64,000 nucleotides of DNA from Schizophyllum amplum. Taxonomy: Eukaryota > Basidiomycota > Agaricomycetes > Agaricales > Schizophyllaceae. Shown piece by piece: positions 1-12,267 of this stretch; the stretch's first letter is position 1, and the number at the start of each line of letters is the position of its first letter. The notes beneath the pieces were generated by a model, which was not told the DNA's origin, searched no databases, and worked only from the letters and a program-made list of their open reading frames with translations. The position numbers were made by a program, and so were the translations under genes. Location of the stretch: the NCBI GenBank assembly GCA_007026445.1, contig VDMD01000098.1, forward strand, positions 1 to 64,000. The letters run 5' to 3'.

Positions 1-269
1 CTTCGACTCGTCCACTTCGTCCAAGATCTCGCGCACGCAAGTTTGCACGCCCGCTCAGATCGCCATCGCCTGGGTCTGCGCGATGAGCGGCAAACCGGGC
101 CTGCCGACCATCATACCGATCCCGGCTCCAAGTCGGTGGCGCGGATCAAGGAGAATTCCACGCTGGAATGACGGAGAGTGAGATGGAGGAGGTCGCCGCG
201 ATGTTGCGCGCATTTGAGAGCAAGGGGGACCGATTCTTTGGCCACTTGAACGAACTCAGCTGGGGTTAG
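1..269 (+). pseudogene. aldo/keto reductase C-terminal fragment, two frameshifts
   Basis: The window opens inside a gene. Translation from base 2 gives a TPAQIAIAWVCA segment followed by TIIPIP, the signature near the end of NAD(P)H-dependent aldo/keto reductases. The expected IPGSKSVARIKEN motif is present but only in another frame, because one G is missing near base 124. A second missing base near 167 is needed to read on into a tail containing GDRFFGHLNELSWG, which stops at 267-269. Both lesions are consistent with single lost bases, so this is either a decayed gene or an uncorrected assembly error. The upstream part lies outside the window. Family assignment is good; functional status is unknown. 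Confidence 0.6.
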
Positions 270-593
270 GCGATCCAGAGGTCTAGAAATGTGAAGTATA
301 CAGAAGCAATTTGGGACTCAATGACGAATTTTGCTTCATCCGATACCAGCATCGGTGGTATGGTAGCAAAGATACGCATCGCCTTAAATTGTTGAGCGAT
401 TTACTACTACGCGTTAAACTACGTCTCTAGACTGGTGAGCAGTTACTCTGTTCTGGCAATGTACATACGCGCTACTCACGAGCAGGTCTGCAACACAATC
501 GAGAGGTTACCGATTGATCATTCGTTCCACCCAGGGGGAGGCCCTATGCCTGTACATTTTGCGCTCAGGTCTGTTCAGGTATGCGGGATCATA
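270..593. other. intergenic, nothing recognised
   Basis: About 320 bases between the end of the aldo/keto reductase fragment and the stop codon of the neighbouring minus-strand F-box-like gene. It probably holds the 3' ends of both. I see no repeat or RNA gene. Confidence 0.4.
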
Positions 594-1848
594 TCACTCA
601 CACCAGCGATTGTCGAGAATAGCGAGCCTTTTCTGACCGAAGCGTCTGCGCGCGCAAGGCAGGGCAACCTCAATAGCAGCTGCATTGACAACTGTGCCTT
701 CTTCCATCCAGTCGAATTCGTTCGCATGTATATCGACACGTTCGATTCGTATGTCTGCGCTGTCAAGGATTTCGTCCAAGCGCCGCCACTCTGCAGCGTC
801 CCGCGTAGTTGTCTCCGTAGAGTCCAGTAGGAACATGAGCACAAGACGGCGCAACGGACGCAAGGATTGCAACGTAGCTAACAGCCACGACCACGCGCCA
901 TGTTTGTGATCATTCCTGAGGGTGATGTCTCGGATAGCTAGATCCCGCAGACTAGGCAGGGCCGCAAAGTTCGGGATATCATTGGTGGCTGGCTCTGAAA
1001 GATCGTCGTCAGAGAACGAAGGATTCAAGGCGGAACCAATGCCAAAGAAGCTCACGGGTGATCCTATATCTCGTATGCAGCTGCTGCAAGCTCGACTGGC
1101 AGCGATCCAGCAATTGCTCAATATAGAAATCCGGTACGAGAAGCTCGCTGACGTCCAAGGCGATGAGGTTGTCGAGATACGGTGGATACATAGCGAGAAG
1201 ACCGAGGAAGATGTCGAATTGCAGAGCCAGCTTCCCCGACACGGTGAGCGTCTTGACCTTCGGGATTGCGGCAGTATCTCGAGGCTCATGCGTCGTTGGG
1301 ATCCAATGCACTTCATGGCAGGTGAGATGGCGAAGGTGCGGAAAACGATCCAGGATGTAGAGCGGAAACGTGACCGTGTATAGAGACAGGTGAAGCAGGG
1401 ACGGCATCGCGAGGGCATCAATGAAGTCATCGCCGACATAGGAGCGGGGAGGCGCTGTTATCCTCAGCCACTTCACCGCACGCAGCATCGGGAGAATATC
1501 CAGCAGAGCGACTTCGCGCGCAATGCCGTGCTTGACCACCTGTTCCTGCGAAATAGGACCGGAGATCTCAACGATGGACAGCTCGTGTACGTAATTTCCA
1601 AGGTGTGGCGAATGGCGCAGGACGATGAGCAGCTTTCGCGAGGGTGTAGCTGGCGCATTCGAGCTCAAGATGAAATGCGGGACTTCCAGCTCTATGGTGG
1701 CGAAGAGAAGTTGCTGGCTTCGCTGTAGCATAGATCGGTGGGCTAGCGCGCATTGTCGCAGACATTCTTCTCCTCCATAAGCAGCTAAGGTATCGAGAAT
1801 GGCATCGATAAGCTCTTGTGGTAGAGCCGGCGGAAGATCTCCAGGCAT
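594..1848 (-). CDS. F-box-like protein
   Basis: Predicted 397-residue protein from two exons, 1848-1056 and 994-594, joined across a 61-nt GTGAGC...TTTCAG intron at 995-1055 that restores frame (codon CAG). The N-terminus has a short proline-rich start followed by LPQELIDAILDTL and an LRQCALAHRSM helix, the arrangement seen in fungal F-box-like domains (about residues 8-45). The rest is alternating hydrophobic and leucine-rich sequence without clear repeats, as is usual in Agaricomycete F-box proteins. Such proteins normally bind Skp1 and present substrates to an SCF ubiquitin ligase. It is clearly related in layout to the F-box-like gene at 25170-26491, with similar CALxHRSM and WxRLDEIL stretches. 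The substrate cannot be inferred. Confidence 0.75.
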
Positions 1849-2375
1849 TGCGCTCCAATACAGTCGCCTAACTAGAATGTCAAGATGGCCGTGTGCATGC
1901 AGAAGACCACGTACGACCCGAGGACCAAGTGATTGATCGGCGTGCTACAACTCAGATCGACGGGAATTCGGAGACAGAAGAAAATGGCAAGAAAACGGAA
2001 CTGCCCCGACAGCCTCCCAGCAACGTGTCAATTATGTCAGGTGCTGGTCACTTCCAAGTCACGACTTACGGCAACTGCCGGAAACGAGCAGGAGAACTCA
2101 GAACTGTCTCTTGACTGTCTCGCTCATGATTGGTCGTTACGCCCATATACAGGTGAGCTTTGGAGCTTAAGAACATGGTAGCAATGTATAACTATACTAG
2201 CTACAGTCACAGTGATGACGACTCGCGAGCGAGTGGGTGTTGTACAAAGCCAAGCCAGCATACACGTGTGTACAACATACATGCGCGCCCGCCGAAGTCT
2301 AATGATAAATAAGGAGTCGTAGCTGGTCGTGAAAAGCGTCTACAACAAAGGCCCAAAATAATACGAACGACACAT
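1849..2375. other. intergenic, between the F-box-like gene and the ferric reductase
   Basis: Contains the promoter side of the minus-strand F-box-like gene and the 3' flank of the minus-strand ferric reductase. Only short shadow ORFs are present and no convincing feature was seen. Confidence 0.4.
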
Positions 2376-4498
2376 CTACCAACCGAAAACCTCCTCGTGT
2401 ATCTCAATACCACCGACCATATCGCGGCGCGCGCCCTCGATACGGTCCACAGTCTTCCGTACATCGTCCGCCAGTGCAACTGGTCCACACACGCCAACCA
2501 AGACACCGCAGTAGGGACCAGAGTTCCTCTCTCCGTCGTCATAGACAGTATTGGTGATGATCTTGTCGAGCGTGTGGTGCATGTGAGGACGACCGACATG
2601 GATATGCATACCTTGAGGCAGGGTCGCCTCCGCGATGGCCGCCGCGCCCGCAGCAGACACGCGGGTATAATGCACCGAGATGTTGACCGTCGTGTGCCTC
2701 GCCGAGTGCACAAGCGCTGTCAACTCAGGGAGCAATGGCGTGATGGAGCCTAGACCGTCCGTCAATTGCTGTTCACATCGATAGCAAAAGGGACGCGACG
2801 TACCGACGTCCTGAACAGTCCAGACAAGGTGGATGCTCTTTACCCGGCTCTGGCTGACGGCGTCCTTCTGGAGAATGTCGTACATGGCGGACAGCCCGAA
2901 AGTGATACCACTCCCTCCGCAGACGAGCATAGCGGCCGAATAGCTGGAAAATATCGCATCGCCCGGGCCACCGTACGGCCCTTCGATGATGACTCGCACT
3001 TGCGGGTCCTCATCGCCCTCAGCGCTGCGCGATTTGGCGAGGTTGAACAGGCGATGCTACGACAAGCAATAAGCATGATAACGCGCAAGGCACAAGGACA
3101 AAGCACGCACCGTCCACCTTCCCGACTTCTTCGCCATGAGCACCATGCCGGACTCCGTGCCCGGCATGTTCGCGATCGTGAACGGGTGGATCTCGGACCA
3201 CGCCAGGAGGCCCATGCCGCTGCTCAGAACGCGGACGCGCACATGCTGCCCAGCGCGCCACCCTGCGTTGAGCTCGCGCACCTCCAGACGCACCATCCCC
3301 ATCTCCGGCATCGCGTGCAGGTGCGCTCGCTGCACGCGCGTCTTCACCAGGCGGAAAACGCGGTCGAAGGCGTAGATGGATCCGATGGCGATGACGTAGT
3401 TCACGAGCGGCGCCTTGTGCATGTAGATGGCCGGGATGAGGATGATGAGGCAGATGGTGTGCGACCAGAAGAAGAGGTTGTAGTAGTTGTTGCGCACGTA
3501 GGAGGTGGAGAAGATGAACAGGAAATCCATGCAGACGGTCGCGACGAGGCCCCATACGTATGCGGGCTCCACGATGGCCTCGAAGAACGCGTCCTCCCAG
3601 AAGAACTTGAAGACTGAATTGTGGCGTTGTCAGCGTGTGCAGCGTTAGCGGTGAAGGGGGTGGACGCACGGAAACCAACGACGTGGCAGTTGACGGCGAG
3701 GACAATGAATCGCCCGAGGTGGCGATGGAGGAAGTTGAGCTGCGCTTCGTATTAGGTCTGTTTAGCACGGACGAAAGGCATCGCGTACCTTCTCGTATCC
3801 AACGTCGAGAAGAAGCCCTATAGGGCTGACCTTCGTCCCGAGAGCAAACACCCACGGCACTTGCGAGACGGCAACGGCGCCGGCACGCACTGGGATGAAC
3901 ATCAGGACTCTTGCGAACGCATCGAGAGGCTGAGGGACGCACCAGGGTTCATGAATGGGTTCGAGTCGTAAAGTCCAGCGTACAACATGCCAACGGACCA
4001 AAGGACGCAGAGAATGAGCTGGCCGACCGAGTTGCCCTTGTTCCAACGCCAGTGGAGCGGCGCCAGCAGGGGACGAAGCACGCGCGGGCACGCAGGGACA
4101 TGCGGCGGCGCGTGCTCCGCGCCCTCCTCCGCACGCAAAGAAGACAACGTCTGGCTCTGCGAGAGCGTGATGGCGCTCTGTTTCTCGCCGAGCTGTGCAC
4201 GACGATCAACAGGAGTGGCGGCGCCTGGCTCAATGACCTCCTGCTTCTCCTGCTCGCGCGCAGCCCCGGCCTTGTACCAGATGAGGTGACCCGTGAGCCA
4301 CTCCGAGGGTACGGTGAGTCGGGCAGCCACACGAGGAAGTCGTGTCAGGGCGAGCAGACCGAGCAGGCAGAGGAGGACGATATTGAGGTGCCACACGATC
4401 TCGGGGGCGATCTCATCTTCCAAGTTTGGCGGCGCCGGCGGCAGTAAGCCCGACGCGTTGTTCGATGGCACAGCGCGAGGCAACATCGTCGGGTGCAT
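2376..4498 (-). CDS. ferric reductase-type transmembrane flavocytochrome (FRE/NOX superfamily)
   Basis: Predicted 624 residues in six exons: 4498-3943, 3907-3789, 3739-3670, 3613-3111, 3056-2804 and 2749-2376. Two membrane segments lie near residues 37-58 and 157-176. The ferric reductase core follows. It carries bis-heme histidines in LHRHLGR...CHVVG (H230, H244) and WSHTIC...YMHK (H300, H314), a flavin-binding HPFT (391-394), GPYGG (442-446) and an NADPH-binding CGGSG (462-466). The family moves electrons from cytosolic NADPH across the membrane to reduce Fe3+ or Cu2+ for uptake. The first join is uncertain: the only phase-correct splice is a 35-nt intron at 3908-3942, unusually short. One missing base would instead give continuous coding. 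The other four introns (49-56 nt) are typical. Confidence 0.85.
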
Positions 4499-7461
4499 CT
4501 TGAAGGGAGGAGGGGGGGGGGAGTCGAGGTCGAGAATGGGTCGGCGTCGTTGAGGGTGCGCGCGTCTTATCTAGTCGAACGGTATGGGAATCAGCAATAA
4601 TGTTATACGGTTTTGATGGGAGACGGATGCGGGCACCTGTGACAAACTCGCAGTGGATTAGCAACGCGCGTGCGGGACAGCACAGCTCGGCGCGTAAGTG
4701 TGATTTCGTGGATGAGGATCCGGAGTTACGGCCTGATGGAGCAATGGGAAGAGCGCCCGTTAGCGAGAAGCGACGGAGGTTCCAGATGGCGAGAACAGGC
4801 GGCGCGCGTGGAGGGCTTGAAGACAATCAGCTCATGCTTATATGAAGAAGGAGGAAAATATGGATACCTAACAAGAAAAGGGCGCGGTAGAATTCGGAGA
4901 AAATAGAACCAGTGAGAGTCCCGAATTGGACAGTGAATAGGAAAGCCAGAAAGGGCCGAGCAGAGTGTTTAGAGTGCATCGGTCGCATGCCAGGAGGTCG
5001 GCCTCTTTGAAGTCCCCAGGTGATGCAGGCATGAGCGCTGCAGCTAGGTCATGAGGTGCCGAAGGGAGAGACGTCGGCGCCTTCTGCGTACATTGGCGTC
5101 TTCTTCTTGGTTGACTCTCTATCGCGTCAAATCTGTCAGTACAAGTCCTCGACTTAGTTTCAGACATGAGGGACCGACCATGCATTCATCGCAGTCATCT
5201 CGGATATGTCTGCGCCTGTTGTTACTGAGCTGCGGGGTGTATGGCCATCCGCCAGTAGTGCAAACTTCTATCTCAGCGTTCGAAGAGATGATAGACAACA
5301 TGGCGCACCGCATGGACAGCAGCAAGCTGAGAAGGAGCCGTCGGGGCATGGATCGGTGGCCATCGCAGACATTTTGAATATTACTCCATCACAATGTTGG
5401 ACACAAGAACCATGAGTACTGAGCTGGATTGCGCGATAGACAGTCCATGCACGCTTGTCAGGTTGTTTCCTCTTTGATGTGCTCATTCTCTCGTCCATCT
5501 TGTAGTCAAGCGCCCTGACAGCCCGCGCGCGAGCTATTCAGCGCAAGTCATAGATGATATGTCCATCTTCGATCCTATTCAGTAGCGAAGGCAGGTGAGT
5601 GGATGAGGCATGGTGTCTGGACCTGGCGGAAGCGACTTGAAGATAGATAGAGCCAGTTCGATAGACAGTCCAGTCGCATGACGCAAAGGCACGTAGCATA
5701 AGCCGAGCAGAAAGAAGGTCTCGTATTTGTAGAGGCTTTACGCAGAGGCATGCCACCGTCGGCACCCATCGTGGTCGAAACATGGTGGAAGACGGGACCA
5801 AGACACCTGTGGCGGCGGACATTCTCACGGTCTCCCACGATTTCACGTGGTTCAATTCAACTTGCGTGATTGATTTTCATATTGTCCGCGGCCCTCTCGC
5901 GGCGCTCCTCCCAGGCTCCTCCCTCCTAAGTACGAAGAGGTGCACTTTCATAAATATGATCGCCTTCAGATACAGCGAAAAGATCTCTTTCGACCCGTTA
6001 GTATGTTCAAGTCGGCGCTGTCCGAGTCAGTATATTTTCATACGGCGGTACCTGCTTGAGACGTTGTATGCATTGCGCTGAGCGCTGGCCTCTGACGACA
6101 TGCATCCTCTACCATACACTTAGCCAGTGGCGCCAAATTTGACCTCAGACAGCGTAGTGGAACTTCTTGCGACGATGCTCGACGATAGCTGTGCTCAGCA
6201 ACCAGTGACATCGAAGCTCCCGCTGAGGACCCTCATGTCTCCCAGGATGCGCATCACTCTCCACATATCTCTTCATCTTGCCATCCACCTCGTCAAGTCA
6301 TCCGGCAATTGTCCCCCGACACTGCTCTATGCAGGCTCTATGCGACATGCAGTTCCTCGGGTGTCTACCGTCCGAAGCTGCGCCCTGATACGCGCCCATC
6401 GTCGTTCTTGCGGCCGCGGCGCGGCGGCGACGGCGTACGCAACACGCCGAACAAGAATTGTGCCTTCACCGCTGCGAAGACGGATGCGCACCTCATCGAA
6501 CGCGCCGCACACGCAGTTGGGCGAGGGGCGGCGCGCGCTCCCTTCTCATCGTCCATGCGGGGCTATCCCCATAAGGGGTTCCTTTTCCCTCGCAAGCCCA
6601 CCGCACTGTACGCGGTCGGTCCATTCCAGAAGCCTAGTGAGCTCTCCAGCGTCCAGCGGCCACTGTAACGGACGTGGAGCGGAGGTGCAGGGTGTCGAGA
6701 AGAAGCAGCACCAGCGGTGTCAGGGCGCGATAAGACGATGGAAGAAGACAGCACCTTCATAAGCTGCGTAAGCTCTTGTACGAGGGGGCAACTGGTTGTA
6801 GTCAGACAGCTTGAAGATTGAACGAGCACAAGTAAGGCCTTTTACGAGAAGATGGTCAGCGGGGGGCGATGAATCAACGTAAGGCAACGTGTGCGTACTG
6901 TCCGGTACTGGCATTGAGCGCTTGAGCGACGTTGAGTCTGAAGCGGCACGCTGAGCAGCGCAAGGCCATGCCGACAGCTCGCACTCGTAGACGACATGCC
7001 AACGAGCTCTGGGAGAGGCTGGGGAGAGAATACATAGTCTCAAAGTCGCGCTTTTATTGGTACGCGTTTCGGCATCTCCCGTCAACGGACCCACAACGTT
7101 TGAGTGCGCTTCAAGCGGCTGCGCAGATACTGAGAGCCTTCATACAGATGTCAGCGGAGCACAGGAACGATACATTGTACACACCTCAAGAAGATCCACA
7201 GGATTGAGACAGGCGGGCTGCAAGCGATTGGTTGGACCCAAATTGCAAGCTTGAATAAATAACGAGTAGTGGCAAGTACAAGCAAAGCATTTAACAGTAC
7301 ACGTACAAACAGCAGATCGACAGCCGCACATCAACACATATACATACATACATGAAGCAGTCGTAAAGCAGCCCAGACAACAAAGCAGCACACCACACAT
7401 CAACTTTTGCAGAACAGGAATCACTGTCTGATCAACATCCAACGTTTCGACACCCGCCACC
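4499..7461. other. 3-kb gene-poor interval
   Basis: Begins with the divergent promoter side of the ferric reductase (a run of Gs at about 4510-4519) and ends with the 3' flank of the large minus-strand gene at 7462. Many ORFs of 60-210 codons occur on both strands, but none shows a domain, a consistent splice pattern or family character. One minus-strand ORF (5119-5349) has a hydrophobic, signal-like start but no supporting structure. I cannot support a gene here. A lineage-specific gene or relics of old genes remain possible. Confidence 0.35.
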
Positions 7462-10400
7462 CTACTGCGACGCATAGCTCAGGTCCGTGTACGCAGAAGG
7501 CTCCCGCCGCAGGCCCCGTTGCGGCGGCGGCACGGGCACAGGTGTCGGTGAGCGCGAGCGCGAGCGTGAGGGCGGCCGCTCAGGGATAACGGGGCTTCCT
7601 TGCGCCGCAGGAGGGACGAAGGGCTCGCCTGCGCCCTCAGCGCTCCGTGACGCACTATAACCCCCCGGTGCAGCATACGCGCCGTTCGGAGGGGCGTGGA
7701 CGTTCGAAGGAGCGTGGCCATTCGGATGCGCGTAGCCAGCCGGCGGCGCAGCAGCCGCGTAGGGATAGTTAGGCGCCGGTCGCGGAGGGCCGTATGCAGC
7801 GGGTGGTGCTCCGTAGGGTGTGCCGTGATAAGCCGCGGGCGGTCCTCCTTGATATCCTGCAGGCGGTCCTCCTTGAAACCCTGCAGGAGGTCCACCCTGA
7901 AAACCTGCAGGTGGTCCACCCTGGTAGGCCGCGGGCGGCGCGTAAGGCTGGCCCCTCGCCGACTGCTGCGAAGGAGGAGGCGCGCTACCTCCCCCGCGTG
8001 CCCGTGCCGCACTCGCTTTCGCATTCGCCCTCGTGTTCGCGTCCGTCTCCGCGCCGAACCCGTCCGACGTCCCGCGCGACTGCGACTGGCGCGAGTCCAC
8101 CGACTGCGAATGGCGCGAGTCGACCGACTGCGGGGCGGGCGGGCGCGCACGTGGGTCCTCAGCCTGCCGCGAGCGCAGATCCTCCCGCGACAGCGCCCTC
8201 TGCCTCGACCGCGGCGTGTTGGCCATTTCCGCCGACCTGGACCTCGGCGTCGCCTGCTGCGGTAGCGTCAAGTCCTCCGCGGACCGTACGAACGCCGGGT
8301 CCACGTACGTCGACGGGTCGTAGTGCCCATACGACGATGCCCGCGAGCTCGGCCGGTGCAGCTCCCTCGCCAGCCGCGCCTGGTCCTCCCTATCCTCCCT
8401 CATCCTATCCCCGCCCCCATCCCTCGCCTCCCGCGCCCTATCCGCCTCCGCCCTCAACGACCGCGCCGACCTTCTCGACATCGCACTCCCCGGCCGCGTC
8501 GTCGGCTCCGCAGACGTCGTCGGCGCGAGCGGCGGCAGCGGCGGGAACGCCATCGAGGGCGACGGCAGCGCCGGGAACGCGCTCGCGGGCGACGCCTTGA
8601 ACGCCATCTGGTGCTCGCGCGTCGTCATAGAGCTGCCGCGGAGGCCGCTCGTGACGCTCTGGGGGCTGAAGGGGACAGGCGGCGCGGTGACAGGGGCAGA
8701 GGGCCGCGGGGCGTGCATGGGTGGCGCCTGTGACCGAGATGGTCCTGCCTGCGAGCGAGAAGACGTCGCGGAGCGCATGCGGCGCGGCCCACCCGCGCGC
8801 CCACCTGCGCGGGAGGACGAGCCGGACGCAGCCACCGGCGGCCCTCGCATACCGGAAGAGGGCCCACCCCGTGAAGACGAGCCAGACGGCGCTAGCGGCG
8901 GCCCCCCGCGCACAGACGTGCCCGTCGGCGTCGCCTCCGTGCGATGCAGCAGCCCCTTCCAGCCCTCCGCGTCGATGATGGCGCGCTCCTGCGGCGTGTA
9001 GTGCCCCGCCCAGTCGTCCACGTAGTGCGACCCGGGTGTGTGCGGCATGGGCGCGCCGTAGTCCGTCGGTTGCTGGTTCTGCATGCGCGAGGACGATGAC
9101 CCGGATTGCATGCGGGGGGATAGGAAGCCGTCATTCCGCGGCAGGTGCTCGCGCGAGCCGCGCATGTCGTCCCTGGACGGCGTCTGCTTGGACGGCGTGG
9201 TCGGCGAACGCGAGGGCGGCTGGACCGAGATCGGGATATCCGGGCTGATGTCCTGCCGTCCAAACGGCATGCGCGGGACGACATTCTCGCTCTGACTGCG
9301 TTGGTGTCCTACCCCGCGCCTGGCAGACGAGGGCGTGCTCTGCTCCTCGATCACGCTGAGGTTGCGCTGCAGGCCCGGCCGCTCGCGGCGCATACCAAAG
9401 CCCCAAGTTTTGTTGCGCTTGTGCTCGCCCGTACCGTCGTCCGCGTAGCCGTTCTTGGAGCTTCTCCCGGTGAGTGTGCGCCGGAGGGTGCTGAAGATGC
9501 CGCCTCCGCCGGCTTCCTCGCGGGCCATGGCGGCGACTTGCTGATCAGCGATCTGCTGCAGGCGCGCCTGCTCCGCGAGGCGTCGTGCTTCGGCGAGGAT
9601 CTCTTCTGGGGAACGCTTGACGGGCCTCACGGCGGGAGGAGACCGGTCTTCATCGTCATCTTCATCATCATCGTACTGGCGACGCGGATTCGAGTATATC
9701 GGCTGTTGCGATGCGCTGCCTTGATCGTATTCTCGACGGGCTTGTGCAGGACGACGCGAGCTGCTGAAGTTCCGCCGTAAGGTCCCCCTTCCGTTGATCT
9801 CGCGCTCGACCTCTTCTGCAGGCGGAATCTCAAGGCTGTAGGTCTGAACGCTCGGCGTGCGCATATGTGGCGGTACATAGCCGGAGGGCGACGGCCCTGG
9901 AGGATGCTCAAGTACAGGCGTCGGATCCGGTTCCGGCTCGGTCATCGGCTCAGTGGGCGCCCCCTCCGTCGGGAACGACATGCGAGTGCGCGGCGGGGAC
10001 AGCGGGTGGGGGCTTGGCTGGGGCTGGCCAAATGCGGATGTCTCCGGCGATATCGGGCCGACGTCGACCGTGCGCATGGGCATGCCGCCGGGGGAGCTCG
10101 GCAGGGTCTCGTCCGCGGCGCGATTGCGGGGAGTGTGGCGCGCGGCGTACGCAGCATCGTAGTCGTACTCGTCACCATAGTACTCATAGTCGTAGTCGTC
10201 AGAGTAAGGGCCCTCCTCTTCGGTCTCCGTAGGCGCGCGACGACGGCGCTGATGGTGGCGGCGGCGCCTGCGAGGGGGATCGCGCACCTCCGCGCGGGCT
10301 TGTCGCAGACCGTCTTGAAAACCGACGAGGCGCCCCTCCTCCCGCGCAGCTTCTGCGAGCAGCTCTCGCGTGAGCCTCCGGGCAGTGCTTCGAGCGCGTG

Positions 10401-11009
10401 CGGCGGCACGTTCTGCATCATCGCGCTGTCGCTCGACGCCCCGGACGACCTCTTGCGCGCGGTCAATCTCGCGCTGGGCATTGGCAACCTGAACGCGGTA
10501 CATCGCCAGCTCGTCGCGCGCGCGGGAGGCCTCCGTCTGCGCCATTGCCCGCGCGTCCCCGCGAGCCGAACGTGCTGGAAGGTCTCCCGCGCGACGCGTT
10601 CCGCTTCAGCCGCGCGTTGTGCCTCGGCGTCAATGCGTACAGACGCGTTCTCGAGGGCGCGCTGCAGCCGGTCGGCCTCGTATTCGCGCTCGATGAGGAG
10701 GCGGAGGAGTTCGTTGTGGGGTTCGTGGGCGTGAGCGCGCTCGCGGTCTTTCCGGTAGCGCGCGCTGGGTCTAGTCTTGGTGCGCGTATGGCTGCGGACC
10801 TTGGATTTGTGGGTATGGCGGTCTCCGGGCGGCGAGGAGAGCAGCTCCGATCGAGGGGAATAGCTGTCTTCATCTTCGAACGCGTACGCCGTCACTCCGT
10901 TCGTATGTCTAGAGTAGAGTTCAGCATTGTATTCAGAGAGAATTGTTGACCACGCACACTTCTGGTTCCGGGATGCGTAGGGGGGAGAGGTATCGTCCTC
11001 TGAGTACAT
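7462..11009 (-). CDS. large disordered protein with coiled coil and Pro/Gly-rich tail
   Basis: A protein of roughly 1,170 residues, read from ATG at 11009 (an in-frame upstream ATG lies at 11081). The N-terminal 70 residues are acidic and Ser/Tyr-rich. A strongly charged coiled coil follows (Glu/Arg/Ala heptads across about 10.3-10.75 kb). Most of the rest is low-complexity Ser/Pro/Arg sequence with a tail of GGPPAGFQ repeats. The coiled coil changes frame near 10537-10571; either a 35-nt intron there or a single missing base joins the halves, and both halves have the same coiled-coil character. No enzymatic domain was seen. Long disordered coiled-coil proteins often act as scaffolds, but I infer no specific role. 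The opposite strand carries long GC-driven shadow ORFs that I do not regard as genes. Confidence 0.65.
7826..7935 (-). repeat. 24-bp tandem repeats encoding GGPPAGFQ
   Basis: About five degenerate copies of a 24-bp unit within the large minus-strand gene. They encode successive GGPPAGFQ/GGPPAGYQ/GGPPAAYH octapeptides in the Pro/Gly-rich tail. Copies differ mainly at third positions and at the aromatic residue (F or Y). Confidence 0.8.
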
Positions 11010-11537
11010 GATCGTGAGGGGTATCGTGCGGCGTCGTGAGAGCGGTGAGAGTACAGGCCAGAGAGTACACCTCTCAAGCACCAGTAAGAACTCTTCCGGT
11101 CAAGGAGAATAGCGATATGTCGGTATCACCGCATGGCGCAATGACCAGGCGCCTGTGCTCGTCGTGGCCAGCGTCAACAAGCCGTCAACCGGGCCGCGGG
11201 GACCCAAATGCGGCAAAGGCCGTCGACTTTTCCCACGCTCATTGTCCTGTTTCTGGAATCTTGCTGGAATCTTTCAATCCGGGCTCTGGCCCTTCTGTCG
11301 TCCTATGATAGTCGGCTGCCGACGCTGCCGACAGACGGCGACAGTCGACACTTCAATAAACGCGCTAGTTGCAATTCATAACCGTCAACGCCACTCGACC
11401 CTCAGGCCTCGGCAAGATCTCAGGATGATACCTATGCCTGCGAGTGGCCGGCTTAAAGCCTTGCGCAGGGTCCTTGCCGGGCCCAATAGTACAAGTACAA
11501 TCCACCCGTTCTCGCAAAGGACTTGCATACTTACTTA
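11010..11537. other. intergenic, upstream of the disordered-protein gene
   Basis: Promoter side of the minus-strand gene at 7462-11009, running up to the left end of the MITE-like element. No gene was recognised. Confidence 0.4.
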
Positions 11538-12040
11538 CAGCGTTTTCGGAAAACCTTGGCAAGAACAACTTTTTTCTTGAGCGTTGGACAAGAATAGTAA
11601 AAGGCACAAATCCAAATTTGATGCTCAGATGTCGCGCCAAGCACCTGTGTCGCGTTTGCCGGCGAGGATGCAGCACCGCCTGCCCTGTTGGTGGGAGGGC
11701 GGCGCACGCCGCGCGGCGACGTCGGGACTCAGGCCTGACGGTGTTCCCCGTCACACCTGGAAGGGGAATATCCATCAAGATCAGAGAGTCTAGCAGGCTG
11801 CGGTTCAGGACTCTAGCGACGAACTGGCGACGCCGCCGACGCGAGGTGCGCACCGCGGGCGTCACCGCCGCAGCGTCGGGGGCAGGCAGCGCTGGGGCTT
11901 GCATCGCTGAATGGCTTGGCGCGTCGGGCAGGCGTCGGGCGTTCAACATCTCGACAACTATCTTTGGTTTCGTGCCTTTTACTATTTTTGCGCAACGCTC
12001 AAGAAAAAGTTGTTCTTGCCAAGGTTTTCCGAAAACGCTG
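11538..12040. mobile_element. MITE-like foldback element with long terminal inverted repeats, TA-flanked
   Basis: A 503-bp element whose ends are near-perfect inverted repeats. The left arm begins CAGCGTTTTCGGAAAACC (11538) and the right arm ends with its reverse complement (12040). The match runs about 70-75 bp with one length difference in a T-run and a few substitutions, and weaker symmetry continues inward, so most of the element could fold back. It is flanked on both sides by TA (11536-11537 and 12041-12042), the target duplication typical of Tc1/mariner-type transposons. The interior is GC-rich and encodes no transposase, so it would be non-autonomous. The superfamily is inferred from the TA flanks and a terminal CAG. 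Confidence 0.75.
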
Positions 12041-12267
12041 TAGAAGAGTTCCTGTGACCACCGTGCAAGGCAATGGATATATGGGCCTCGATCTCCGTAA
12101 TTGCTGCGGGGATACCGATCTATTGAACTTGATTGACAGGCCGCATCACGACAGTCTCAGAGTCACTGTCAGAAGACGACATTTCCTCCTTTCCCTCCCG
12201 TTTCCTTTCAACCCCGATGTCCTCACACCCCCCTCATCGTACCGTGCTCGCTGTTTGACGGGACGCC
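12041..12267. promoter_or_regulatory. upstream region of the 7TM gene
   Basis: Short interval between the MITE-like element and the start codon at 12268, so the element sits about 230 bp upstream of this gene. It is pyrimidine-rich near 12180-12240, as is common just before fungal start codons. No specific binding site was identified. Confidence 0.35.

Noticed and set aside
7140..7475. Cys-rich minus-strand ORF (111 codons) with CTCTVKCFACTC
   Set aside because: Lies in the 3' flank of the large minus-strand gene and derives from CA/TG-rich simple sequence (ACACGTAC-type repeats).
8000..10260. Several long plus-strand ORFs opposite the disordered protein gene (for example 9145-9780)
   Set aside because: Antisense shadows of a high-GC, low-complexity gene; Arg/Pro-rich and without coding character of their own.
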